Shown piece by piece: positions 1 through 5,773 of a DNA stretch of 7,367 nucleotides. The notes beneath the pieces are model-generated. The model was given only the letters and a program-made list of their open reading frames with translations. It was not told where the DNA came from and ran no database searches. The stretch comes from Nitrosomonadaceae bacterium (GTDB lineage Bacteria; Pseudomonadota; Gammaproteobacteria; Burkholderiales; Nitrosomonadaceae), in contig CANIWY010000050.1 of the NCBI GenBank assembly GCA_947471695.1, positions 1 through 7,367 on the forward strand, written 5' to 3'. The translations under genes and the position numbers were made by a program. The stretch's first letter is position 1. Every line of letters begins with the position of its first letter.

Positions 1-513
1 GGATCTCAGTTCGATCACCTGTTCAGAGATGGTGATGAATTCCGGTTTGGGAGATTGACTGGGAAAATTCTCTTCGTTCCAGGGCACACCCCAGCCTGCG
101 TTGCCTATCAGTTTGATGATGCGGTCCTTGTGGGAGACACCCTCTTCATGCCGGATGTGGGTACGGCACGATGTGACTTTCCTGGGGGGGATGCGAAAAC
201 GCTCTACACATCCATCCAGAGGATCTTGAGTATGCCCCCTAATACAAGGCTATTCATGTGCCACGACTACCCGCCGAGCGATCGGCCGGTTGCATTTCAA
301 TCAACGGTCGAGGAGGAGCGCTCTCAGAATATTCATATCCGTGATGGAGTCACTCAGGAGCAGTTTGTAGAGATGCGTAATACACGAGACGCGAGTCTGG
401 AGATGCCGGTCCTGATACTTCCTGCCATTCAAATCAATATCCGAGCAGGTGAGATGCCACCCAAGGAGAGTAACGGAGTTGCCTACGCTAAGATCCCTCT
501 GGACCACCTCTGA
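1..513 (+). CDS. MBL-fold metallo-hydrolase, persulfide dioxygenase (ETHE1/Blh) type, 5'-truncated
   Basis: The reading frame is open from base 1, so this is the last 170 residues of a gene that begins outside the window; the TTG at 55 is not a start. Visible family motifs are GHTPAC (residues 28-33 of the visible part), GDTLF (45-49), DFPGGDAKTLY (59-69) and CHDY (87-90). These match the second half of the metallo-beta-lactamase fold, including the later metal ligands His29, Asp46 and His88, and the DFPGG stretch typical of the ETHE1/Blh branch. The HxHxDH motif should lie in the missing N-terminal part. Characterised members of this branch oxidise glutathione persulfide with O2 and iron, in sulfide detoxification. 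The specific substrate here is inference, because the family also contains uncharacterised hydrolases. The gene ends in TGA with no obvious terminator after it. Confidence 0.88.
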   Translation, partial: GSQFDHLFRDGDEFRFGRLTGKILFVPGHTPACVAYQFDDAVLVGDTLFMPDVGTARCDFPGGDAKTLYTSIQRILSMPPNTRLFMCHDYPPSDRPVAFQSTVEEERSQNIHIRDGVTQEQFVEMRNTRDASLEMPVLILPAIQINIRAGEMPPKESNGVAYAKIPLDHL

Positions 514-663
514 TAACTGGTGGCCTATTTCCTACTGTTTGAGCCTTTTCGCTTAGATTATTTTTTTAGAAGACCGCTAAGGATACAAGAAGCCGTATGT
601 AAGTAGATCCAAGAGACTGTATCTCCGATATTAATTCTCTATCAACCCACCGCGCTTAACCCT
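514..663. other. intergenic, nothing recognised
   Basis: This is the first part of the gap between the hydrolase and the lipoprotein operon. There is a T-rich stretch (TTATTTTTTTAG, about 558-569) but no GC-rich stem before it, so no intrinsic terminator can be called. No convincing frame, promoter or repeat was seen. Confidence 0.5.
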
Positions 664-912
664 ACTGTATTTGATTCGACATTCTTCAATATCCCATTCA
701 ATTGGCATGGACAGTCTATGCTGATAGCCAGGGTACAAACAATATGCCACGAGACGACTTGATCGCATCTGCCAAAGGTGCTGAGACGATTAGCCTATTT
801 CTGGATACATGAATATATTTCAAAAAGAGTCATGCTGATAGCGGCACGACGAAGCCGTCATCAGGAGGCTCAATTGCTTGAGGATAGAGATAGGGTATTG
901 GTGAGTCACTAA
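664..912 (+). pseudogene. decayed ankyrin-repeat fragments
   Basis: Three short stretches resemble ankyrin repeat helices but lie in two frames with stops between them. Frame 1 from about 709 reads HGQSMLIA. A different frame from 744 reads DDLIASAKGAETISLFLDT and then stops at 810-812. Frame 1 again from 832 reads MLIAARRSRHQEAQLLEDRD and stops at 910-912, directly abutting the ATG of the next gene. Ankyrin repeats typically read like 'G.TALMIAA..GH.E.AQLLLDRGA', so the match is in the pattern of small and leucine-rich positions. The 11-base string ATGCTGATAGC occurs at 718-728 and 832-842, in the same frame, encoding the same MLIA position of two repeat units. This is inferred from pattern only; the fragments are short and chance resemblance is possible. 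No convincing promoter for the downstream operon was found here. Confidence 0.4.
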
Positions 913-1809
913 ATGGATCTATTGATCATTCAAGACGAGTTGCGGTCCCCACCCAAAAAGAAGGACCTGACCAGTAATGCTGTCCTGACATTACTAATAT
1001 CAGGACTTCTCGCGGTGGTGAGCCCAACCCATGCAGAGTCTATGACGGCACGTGGGGAATACCTTTACGGACCTGAGACCTCTGAAGCTGATGCATGCAG
1101 GCTCGCAGAGGAGAGAGCTAAGGCGAGTGCTCTGGGAAGGGTGTTCGGTGAGAGCATCTCGATGGAGGAACAGGTCTCCTGCCGTGAGATTCGGGGTACC
1201 CGGTCAGACTATAACTGCGAGATGAACCGTGTCTCCTGGTCCTCCATTGAGGGTGAGATCAAGGCCGTTACGATTAAGCAGAGATCGATCGAGTCTAGGG
1301 TCGGTGCCAAGGCCTGCCTTGTGACGATCACAGCGGATATCGTTATGCCAGACCGCAGGCCAGACTCAAACTTTGATCTCAATGTCAGTATCAATGGGAA
1401 GATGTACCGAGAGGGTGAAAATCTAATCATCCAACTTGAGCCAACGGTGCCGATGCATGTCGCCATCTTTAATTGGGCCCCCTACCTGGGTAAGGATGTC
1501 GTGACCAGGATCTTTCCAAATTTAATGGACCTTCAAAACTATATTACTAAAAAGGTCGATATTCCAACAGGGGAGAGAGCTACACCGTATTCCTTTAAGT
1601 TGACTTGGTTGGACACACTCCCCAAGAACAGAACCTTTGTGGATGAGTATCTGATCGTGATCGGGACAAAGTCTCCCATCACATGGTTATCAAGCTACGA
1701 GATTGCTGACTTTAAGACTAGGCTACGTGAAATCCCACTGGATGAGAGACGAGTCGTCAAGCGTGGATACCAGCTCATTCGTAAGATGGATCGGTTGGCG
1801 CCACTCTGA
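913..1809 (+). CDS. secreted DUF4384-type protein, first gene of lipoprotein operon
   Basis: This is a 298-residue protein with an export signal. Lysines at 15-17 are followed by a hydrophobic core at about 22-36 and a likely signal peptidase I site after THA (residue 41). The n-region of about 20 residues is long for a signal peptide, but no better start is visible. A GGTGAG sequence at 900-905 lies 7 bases before the ATG. Residues 46-145 (GEYLYG..., ACRLAEERAKASAL) resemble the small alpha/beta domain seen in LPP20- and FlgT-N-like periplasmic proteins, with four cysteines (62, 90, 102, 135) that could form disulfides. Residues 155-255 match the DUF4384 pattern: LNVSINGKMYREGE, then IFNW, then RIFPN, then DIPTG. 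DUF4384 is a domain of unknown biochemical role, often found with cell-surface lipoproteins. The stop overlaps the next start as TGATG, so translation is probably coupled. Confidence 0.8.
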   Translation: MDLLIIQDELRSPPKKKDLTSNAVLTLLISGLLAVVSPTHAESMTARGEYLYGPETSEADACRLAEERAKASALGRVFGESISMEEQVSCREIRGTRSDYNCEMNRVSWSSIEGEIKAVTIKQRSIESRVGAKACLVTITADIVMPDRRPDSNFDLNVSINGKMYREGENLIIQLEPTVPMHVAIFNWAPYLGKDVVTRIFPNLMDLQNYITKKVDIPTGERATPYSFKLTWLDTLPKNRTFVDEYLIVIGTKSPITWLSSYEIADFKTRLREIPLDERRVVKRGYQLIRKMDRLAPL

Positions 1810-3230
1810 TGAATCTGTCATTAATTCTAATCATCTTCTTACTCGGAATGACCGGGTGTGCAACACGCTATGTTGAGAGGAGTGCGGATTACGCTAACCG
1901 TAATCCGGAATCAATCAAGACAACAGACACCATCATCGAGGCGGTCAGTGATGTGGTCGTATTTGAATCGTCTCCAGAGCTAAAGTCGAGGCCACTGTCC
2001 TGCCTCGCGGTATTCCCACTCACCTCGAATCAGAGTGATATCAAGGGCGCTGTGTCAATCCGTAATGCGATGCATGCACACCTCGCACCGACTGGAATCC
2101 GTCTGATAGCCCTCCAAAGAGTCGATTCTGCACTCAAATCGGATAATGCTCCTAAGGGAGAGCTTAATACTTTAGTAGCTCAGTTAATTGGATGTGACAA
2201 CGTCATGCTCGGTGAGGTGACAGAGGACACCTCACGTTTTTATGGCGTGTATTCGGAGGTCCGTGCCGGTGCACGTATGAAAATTATCAGGGCATCCACA
2301 GGGGAGCTCCTCTGGCAGGGTAACCATACCGCAGTCCTCAGGGGGGGAGGGGTCCCCTTTGGGATGGTGAGCCTCGCGATGAATGTCATCTTTGCGGGGC
2401 TGAATCTTTTTGGTGATCAGGGGGTCAGGGTGGTCCATGACCTGGCAAGAAGGTTAGTCCTCTCAATCCCGAACCTTGCCTATCAGAATGAGACCCTCCC
2501 CATTACAGACTCTCCCATTCTGGCACGGGTTGAGAGCCATTCCCCACAGACTGCATATGGACTGATCGCTTCGTTGGAGTCACTGACTGCTGATCAGGCT
2601 AGGTTAAGATTAATAGAGGAGCTAAAAAGTAATCGATGGACGGATCTTCGTGACAAGGTCCTGATCGCAGAGGCCCTCATCAGGGTTGATGATGGACAAC
2701 CACTCGGTTACTACGAATCTGCACTGGCGAGGCTGCAGCTCTCGGAGCCTGGGGTGGCACTTTCCAATGCCCAACGTGCAGCCATCCTTCAGCCTGAAAG
2801 TGCAGACAGCCAGTTCCTGCTGGGGAGGATACAGCTGGCAATGGATCAACCCCAAGGGGCGATTGCCCCCCTGGTCAAGGCGGTTTCACTGGGAGGGGGC
2901 AAGGGGATTTATTTAATTGCACTGGGGACAGCTTATAACCAGATAGGGGATTACCCAAGAGCGGCAGCATCATTTGCAAGCGTTCTAGCAAGAGATGCGG
3001 ATAACGGGTATGCGTTGATGCACGGTGCGATTGCACAGGTAGGGGTGGGTGCAAATAAGGAGGCCGTCAGAATGCTTCGAAGGAGCATGATCGTTGGGAT
3101 CGCCAGATTAGATCAACCCAGAGCGAACCGTGCCCTGAATATACTGCGAGCAATGGATCTCGCTAAATTAATGCCCGAAGGTGAGATTGATGTCTTGGAG
3201 AGCAAGATCAAGTCACTGAAGGTTTCTTAG
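1809..3230 (+). CDS. lipoprotein, GNA1162/DUF799 (CsgG-like) domain plus C-terminal TPR-like repeats
   Basis: This is a 473-residue lipoprotein. It has a hydrophobic N-terminus and a lipobox (MTGC, lipidated Cys17) followed by Ala, so outer-membrane sorting is expected. Residues about 60-220 carry the GNA1162/DUF799 pattern: CLAVFPLTSNQSDIKGA, LAPTGIRLIALQRVD, LIGCDNVMLGEVTE and the strand RASTGELLWQG. A hydrophobic glycine-rich segment, GVPFGMVSLAMNVIFAGLNLFG (181-202), could be a membrane-inserting or amphipathic stretch as in CsgG-like proteins. From about 300 to 430 there are helical repeats of TPR type (SNAQRAAILQPESADSQFLLG, then TAYNQIGDYPRAAASFASVL), suggesting protein-protein docking. 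The domain combination is unusual, since typical GNA1162 proteins are about half this length. The ATG overlaps the previous stop by one base, which argues for coupled translation and a shared complex. The exact function is unknown. Confidence 0.82.
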   Translation: MNLSLILIIFLLGMTGCATRYVERSADYANRNPESIKTTDTIIEAVSDVVVFESSPELKSRPLSCLAVFPLTSNQSDIKGAVSIRNAMHAHLAPTGIRLIALQRVDSALKSDNAPKGELNTLVAQLIGCDNVMLGEVTEDTSRFYGVYSEVRAGARMKIIRASTGELLWQGNHTAVLRGGGVPFGMVSLAMNVIFAGLNLFGDQGVRVVHDLARRLVLSIPNLAYQNETLPITDSPILARVESHSPQTAYGLIASLESLTADQARLRLIEELKSNRWTDLRDKVLIAEALIRVDDGQPLGYYESALARLQLSEPGVALSNAQRAAILQPESADSQFLLGRIQLAMDQPQGAIAPLVKAVSLGGGKGIYLIALGTAYNQIGDYPRAAASFASVLARDADNGYALMHGAIAQVGVGANKEAVRMLRRSMIVGIARLDQPRANRALNILRAMDLAKLMPEGEIDVLESKIKSLKVS

Positions 3231-3250
3231 AGGTAGTCGTTTAATTTTTA

Positions 3251-3257
3251 AAGGGAG
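3251..3257 (+). promoter_or_regulatory. ribosome binding site deciding the start of the LPP20 gene
   Basis: AAGGGAG lies 6 bases before the ATG at 3264 and directly abuts the alternative TTG at 3258, so the ATG is the right start. That start also gives a normal signal sequence. Confidence 0.75.
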
Positions 3258-3263
3258 TTGATC

Positions 3264-3884
3264 ATGAAATTTAGTAAAACAGGTTTTATAACATCTGCAG
3301 TTATCTTGACCGGGTTAGCTGGGTGTGTCGGCCCTCAGCCCGGGACATCGAGCTTTGTCGCGATGCAGCAAGAGGATCAACAGAAGGCCGCAATCAAGGC
3401 CGCTGAGCAGTCCGTTGCCAAGGCACCATCCTGGTACACAGAGCCGCCCGTGGATGGCAACTCAATCTATGCGGCAGGGAGCGAAATATCGAGCGATATG
3501 CAAATGTCGATGGATATGGCGGCACTCTCTGCCAAGCGTGCCCTGGCATCTCAGATTGGTAATCGTTTGTCATCAAAGATGAAAGAGTTTGCTATGCAGG
3601 TTGGATCTAATGATGACGTCCAAGTCAACAAAGAGATCGAGAGGGTGACGACGAACGTGATCACAGAGGTCAATCTGGCAGGCTTTACCCGTGAGAAAAG
3701 TGAGCTCATCTCTCAGGGTAAGGGATACAGAACGTATGTTCTGCTCAGATACCCACTCGGTGAATCTAACCGCATGATTCTGGACCAGATGAAGAAGAGC
3801 GCGGTCCTTGATTCAAAGCTACGTGCCTCTAAAGCATTTCAGGAGCTCGAGAAGGAGATCGATACCGCACGGTCAGGTCGTTAA
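3264..3884 (+). CDS. LPP20-family outer-membrane lipoprotein
   Basis: This is a 206-residue lipoprotein, third gene of the operon, 33 bases after the previous stop with its own strong ribosome binding site. The signal sequence ends in a lipobox, LAGC (Cys21), followed by Val, which is compatible with outer-membrane localisation. A short Ala/Gln/Lys-rich linker follows (about 34-54). Residues 55-165 then match the LPP20 pattern: PSWYTEPP, IYAAGSE, ALSAKRALASQI, VITEVNLAGF and TYVLLRYPLG. The C-terminus (170-206) is charged and helical. LPP20-type proteins include Helicobacter Lpp20 and the flagellar lipoprotein FlgP. Its neighbours suggest it works with the DUF4384 and DUF799-like proteins at the outer membrane rather than with flagella, since no flagellar gene is in view. 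The role of the complex is inference. Confidence 0.82.
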   Translation: MKFSKTGFITSAVILTGLAGCVGPQPGTSSFVAMQQEDQQKAAIKAAEQSVAKAPSWYTEPPVDGNSIYAAGSEISSDMQMSMDMAALSAKRALASQIGNRLSSKMKEFAMQVGSNDDVQVNKEIERVTTNVITEVNLAGFTREKSELISQGKGYRTYVLLRYPLGESNRMILDQMKKSAVLDSKLRASKAFQELEKEIDTARSGR

Positions 3885-3921
3885 TGACGGATTGACTCTG
3901 AGGGGCCGCATCAGTAGGGAG

Positions 3922-4117
3922 TCATGATGTGGCCAGCCCTCTCCTCATGTCGGGTAATCCGATGTCCAGGAGTGCCACATCAAAACTTGCTATCTGGACG
4001 AGTAGTAGTGCCTCCTCAGCACTCGCTGTCTCGCTCGCGATCTGGATCGGAGGTCGTATCGAACATCACCAGTATCCCATTACGAACGATTAAGAGATTG
4101 ATCTTTTTGGTATTCAA
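3922..4117 (-). pseudogene. decayed response-regulator receiver domain
   Basis: Two overlapping minus-strand frames carry the halves of a CheY-like receiver. The first runs from 4117 down to a stop at 4016 and begins NTKKINLLIV, the first beta strand. The second runs from 4065 down to a stop at 3922-3924 and reads TASAEEALLLVQIASFDVAL followed by LDIGLPDM. That contains the helix ahead of the phosphorylation site and the phospho-accepting Asp of LLDIGLPDM, the most recognisable receiver signature. The acidic pair after the first strand is missing, the helix that should follow looks deleted, a frameshift separates the halves, and everything after LPDM is lost. No start or ribosome binding site is visible. 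The plus-strand frame covering the same bases is its antisense shadow. The relic sits back to back with the ankyrin relic that starts near 4128. Confidence 0.65.
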
Positions 4118-4127
4118 TCGGGTCTCT

Positions 4128-4324
4128 CATAGTGAATTATTTGTTTCGGCTCGGAGGGGTGATCCTCATAGTTTAAAAAACTATTCGCTGCAAAGGCCGA
4201 TGTCAATGCCAGAGCAGATATAAATGTCCGGTCGACACATAACCTCACTGCAATGACGATGGCATCTCAGAGTGGCCATCAAAGAATGGTCAATCTACTT
4301 AAGGAGGTGGGTGCGAAGCAGTAA
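4128..4324 (+). pseudogene. ankyrin-repeat protein, frameshifted C-terminal piece
   Basis: The first part, read in the frame starting at 4128, is SELFVSARRGDPHSLKN. The second part, in the -1 frame ending with TAA at 4322-4324, contains LFAAKADVNARADINVRS, then LTAMTMASQSGHQRMVNLLK and EVGAKQ. Together these give a textbook pair of ankyrin repeats (AARRGD..SLKKLFAAKADVNA, then G-H-x-x-x-V-N-L-L), probably the C-terminal end of a small ankyrin protein. The join falls at a run of six A (4175-4180); one more A, or a -1 ribosomal slip, would restore SLKKLFAAKADVNA. Ankyrin repeats mediate protein-protein contacts. No start codon with a ribosome binding site is visible upstream, which favours a relic, though the exact match of the slip site keeps a frameshifted gene possible. 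Confidence 0.7.
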
Positions 4325-4412
4325 CCCCCCCTGACAGATCTCTATCTCAGGTTATTGATTTAGAGGCTCTATGATTAATTCGATAGTGATCTTGAAATTA
4401 ATACGGACACTG

Positions 4413-4853
4413 TCATATTCTATGGCTTCGATAGCTACCGGCAATTGCCATATATGGGAGGGTCGATTTATTTCGGTAAGACTTCTTAATCGCTTCGATG
4501 ATCGTCCAGTTCGGACTCCTTTTGTCGATGATCTCGGCTATGGTTGCTACATGTTCGATCTTCTCAAGCAAGGAGGCATTGTCCAGACCTGCTAGGGCTA
4601 ATATTCTTGCGGTACTTACTTCTTGTATTCTGGCAATGGCAGAAGATCCTGCATCAACATCTAAATCTAGATCGAGAAGAATCACATCAGGAGACAATCC
4701 TTGAAACTCTGAGAGCATCGCCTGGTAATCATTAAATATCTTGACGACCTTCATCTTGGACTTTTTGCTATTGACCAGATCTTTAAGTCCGATCTGAACG
4801 ATTGGACAGTCACTGACTATTAGGACTCGAATTATTTTAGACTTGGAAGCCAT
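4413..4853 (-). CDS. stand-alone degenerate response-regulator receiver protein
   Basis: This is a 146-residue protein made almost entirely of one CheY-like receiver of the NarL type. Strand 1 is IRVLIVSDCPIVQIGLKDLV (residues 8-27), the phospho-Asp is Asp61 in DVILLDLDLD, and strand 5 ends in Lys111 (EIIDKRSP). Compared with the family, the acidic pair after strand 1 is Ser14-Asp15 instead of two acids. The conserved Thr/Ser at the end of strand 4 is Ala88 (ILALAG). Metal binding and phosphorylation switching may therefore be altered. A NarL-family protein would continue into a LuxR-type helix-turn-helix, but here a short tail (SYRSHRI) and a stop follow, so there is no output domain. The start is well supported by AAGGAG at 4862-4867, 8 bases upstream. 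It could be a truncated regulator or a sequestering, phosphorylation-independent receiver. Confidence 0.8.
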   Translation of the reverse strand: MASKSKIIRVLIVSDCPIVQIGLKDLVNSKKSKMKVVKIFNDYQAMLSEFQGLSPDVILLDLDLDVDAGSSAIARIQEVSTARILALAGLDNASLLEKIEHVATIAEIIDKRSPNWTIIEAIKKSYRNKSTLPYMAIAGSYRSHRI

Positions 4854-4861
4854 GAATTATT

Positions 4862-4867
4862 CTCCTT
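4862..4867 (-). promoter_or_regulatory. ribosome binding site of the receiver gene
   Basis: On the minus strand AAGGAG lies 8 bases before the ATG at 4853. It is a near-consensus Shine-Dalgarno and fixes the start. Confidence 0.75.
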
Positions 4868-4883
4868 GATATCTGGTTAAGAA

Positions 4884-4911
4884 ATTATCGAGAGGGTCTC
4901 TCTCATTTCAA
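4884..4911 (-). promoter_or_regulatory. sigma70-like promoter of the receiver gene, with internal inverted repeat
   Basis: On the minus strand TTGAAA (4911-4906), a 16-base spacer and GATAAT (4889-4884) fit a sigma70 promoter, each hexamer with one mismatch. Transcription would begin near 4877, giving a leader of about 25 bases that contains the ribosome binding site. The spacer holds GAGAG-N3-CTCTC (4890-4902), which could be a repressor site. This is read by eye, without a scoring matrix. Confidence 0.55.
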
Positions 4912-5005
4912 ACAAGATCAAAATATATCTTCCTGATTCTCGGATGAAGGCTCTCCATTCAATACCGATTTTAGGGCTAACCCCGCCAAGAAGATGCCGT
5001 TATCC

Positions 5006-5019
5006 TGTTAAATTTAACA
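5006..5019. repeat. 14-bp perfect palindrome, possible operator
   Basis: TGTTAAATTTAACA is a perfect palindrome lying about 95 bases upstream of the -35 box of the receiver gene. Perfect symmetry at this length suits a dimeric regulator, but the site is AT-rich and single, so this is only a candidate. Confidence 0.35.
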
Positions 5020-5318
5020 CGAATTCCTTAGCGATAGCAACACTATTTTGAACAATATAAAGATATGATGATGACATGTATTTAATATATTTTTCAATGG
5101 GTTAATGTGGATGATTAGTACTTTGATTAATAGCGATTTTGTAGATGATAACCGCATAAAAATGGCCTGGGTGGTGGGTAGGCCAACTTAAAGGGAGGAA
5201 TCTAACCGGCGTGCTGATCAGTCAAATAAACTAAAAAAGATAATGTAAATCGATGATCTTGGAGGGTCGAGGATTGAAACAAGAAGATCAGATAGTAATG
5301 ATCTGTTCATGCGGAAGA

Positions 5319-5329
5319 GGGGGGGGGGG
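5319..5329. repeat. homopolymer of 11 G
   Basis: Eleven consecutive G bases lie in the intergenic region. Tracts this long are prone to slipped-strand length change and to sequencing error. No intact reading frame or promoter spacer is seen to span it. Confidence 0.85.
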
Positions 5330-5333
5330 CAGA

Positions 5334-5480
5334 TCAGACTAAGGTTGCGTTATTTTTACGGGAAGCTCCATCATTGAGAGTAATCACAAAAGTGGTGCGC
5401 TCTTCTGATAGCGAAAAGGTCGCAAGCATGCGGTAGGGCCAGACGAGAGTATGGGCGGGGGCATCGGTCAGCAGGCAGGG
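5334..5480 (-). pseudogene. short protein-like frame, 48 codons, unidentified
   Basis: A minus-strand frame is open from just after a stop codon at 5481-5483 down to TGA at 5334-5336. It contains DAPAHTLVWPYRMLATFSL and then SEERTTFVITLNDGASRKNN. The composition is like a folded protein rather than random translation. An internal Met at residue 18 is the only possible ATG and has no ribosome binding site. The family is not recognised. It may be the tail of a lost gene or chance. Confidence 0.25.
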
Positions 5481-5487
5481 CTAACAA

Positions 5488-5516
5488 TTGAGATGTTTTG
5501 TGAATTTGAGTATACT
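5488..5516 (+). promoter_or_regulatory. strong sigma70-like promoter upstream of tRNA-Glu
   Basis: TTGAGA (5488-5493), a 17-base spacer and TATACT (5511-5516) give one mismatch in each hexamer at optimal spacing. Transcription would start near 5523, about 180 bases before the tRNA. The transcript would include a stem-loop with arms CATTGTTAGT and ACTAACAAATG (5539-5572, one bulged base). It could drive a long-leader tRNA precursor or a small RNA. A weaker, closer candidate is TTGCTG (5632-5637) with TTATCC (5654-5659). Confidence 0.55.
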
Positions 5517-5700
5517 GCCGCGGTTGGTCGATTTAATGCATTGTTAGTTTGGTGCTTAACTACTAACAAATGACTTTAGATTTGGTGATATAAAACACGT
5601 CTAGAAGTTAGAATGGCTGCTGGCGGGGATTTTGCTGTGAGATGTGGGCATTCTTATCCCGACCAAACCCCAGTAACAGAAGTAGCGTAAAAATCTTTTA

Positions 5701-5773
5701 GTCCCCATCGTCTAGAGGCCTAGGACATCACCCTTTCACGGTGAGTACGCGGGTTCGAATCCCGCTGGGGACG
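5701..5773 (+). tRNA. tRNA-Glu (anticodon UUC)
   Basis: The full cloverleaf can be drawn. The acceptor stem GTCCCCA (5701-5707) pairs with TGGGGAC (5766-5772), and the D stem is GTC/GAC. The anticodon stem TCACC/GGTGA encloses the loop CTTTCAC with anticodon TTC at 5735-5737. The T stem is GCGGG/CCCGC with loop TTCGAAT, and the discriminator is G5773. The next bases are CCC, so the terminal CCA is not encoded here. A GCCA end occurs in the duplicated copy at 5870-5873. The CCA-adding enzyme could complete the transcript. Confidence 0.96.

Larger units (their letters stand above)
4912..5487. other. intergenic, AT-rich to G-rich, only small motifs
   Basis: This is the bulk of an 847-base gap between the receiver gene and the tRNA; no intact gene was found. 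Items seen: a perfect 14-bp palindrome at 5006-5019; an AT-rich stretch near 5085-5100; a 28-codon plus frame (5105-5191) with no good ribosome binding site; a 6-bp stem TGGCCT/AGGCCA (5163-5185); AGATCA-N8-TGATCT near 5285-5304; and 11 consecutive G at 5319-5329. A minus frame at 5334-5480 looks protein-like. It reads APAHTLVWPYRML and then SLSEERTTFVITLNDGASR, without a recognisable start. Confidence 0.6.

Noticed and set aside
55..57. TTG as start of the hydrolase
   Set aside because: The frame is open to base 1 and continues family-like sequence. The gene simply begins outside the window, and the missing N-terminal metal motif confirms it.
3258..3263. TTG start two codons before the LPP20 gene ATG
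   Set aside because: The ribosome binding site abuts the TTG with no spacing but is 6 bases from the ATG at 3264.
3924..4223. Plus-strand 99-codon open frame
   Set aside because: Its first two thirds are antisense to the receiver relic and have no ribosome binding site. Only the end, from about 4128, is meaningful, as part of the ankyrin relic.
4330..4351. CCTGA/TCAGG stem after the ankyrin relic as a terminator
   Set aside because: Only five pairs with a 12-base loop and no proper T-run on either strand.
5163..5185. G-rich stretch as a G-quadruplex
   Set aside because: The G runs are only two to three long and uneven. The simple 6-bp stem explains it as well, and neither is compelling.
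5273..5280. ATTGAAAC, the ending of many CRISPR repeats
   Set aside because: It occurs once, with no repeated unit or spacers around it.
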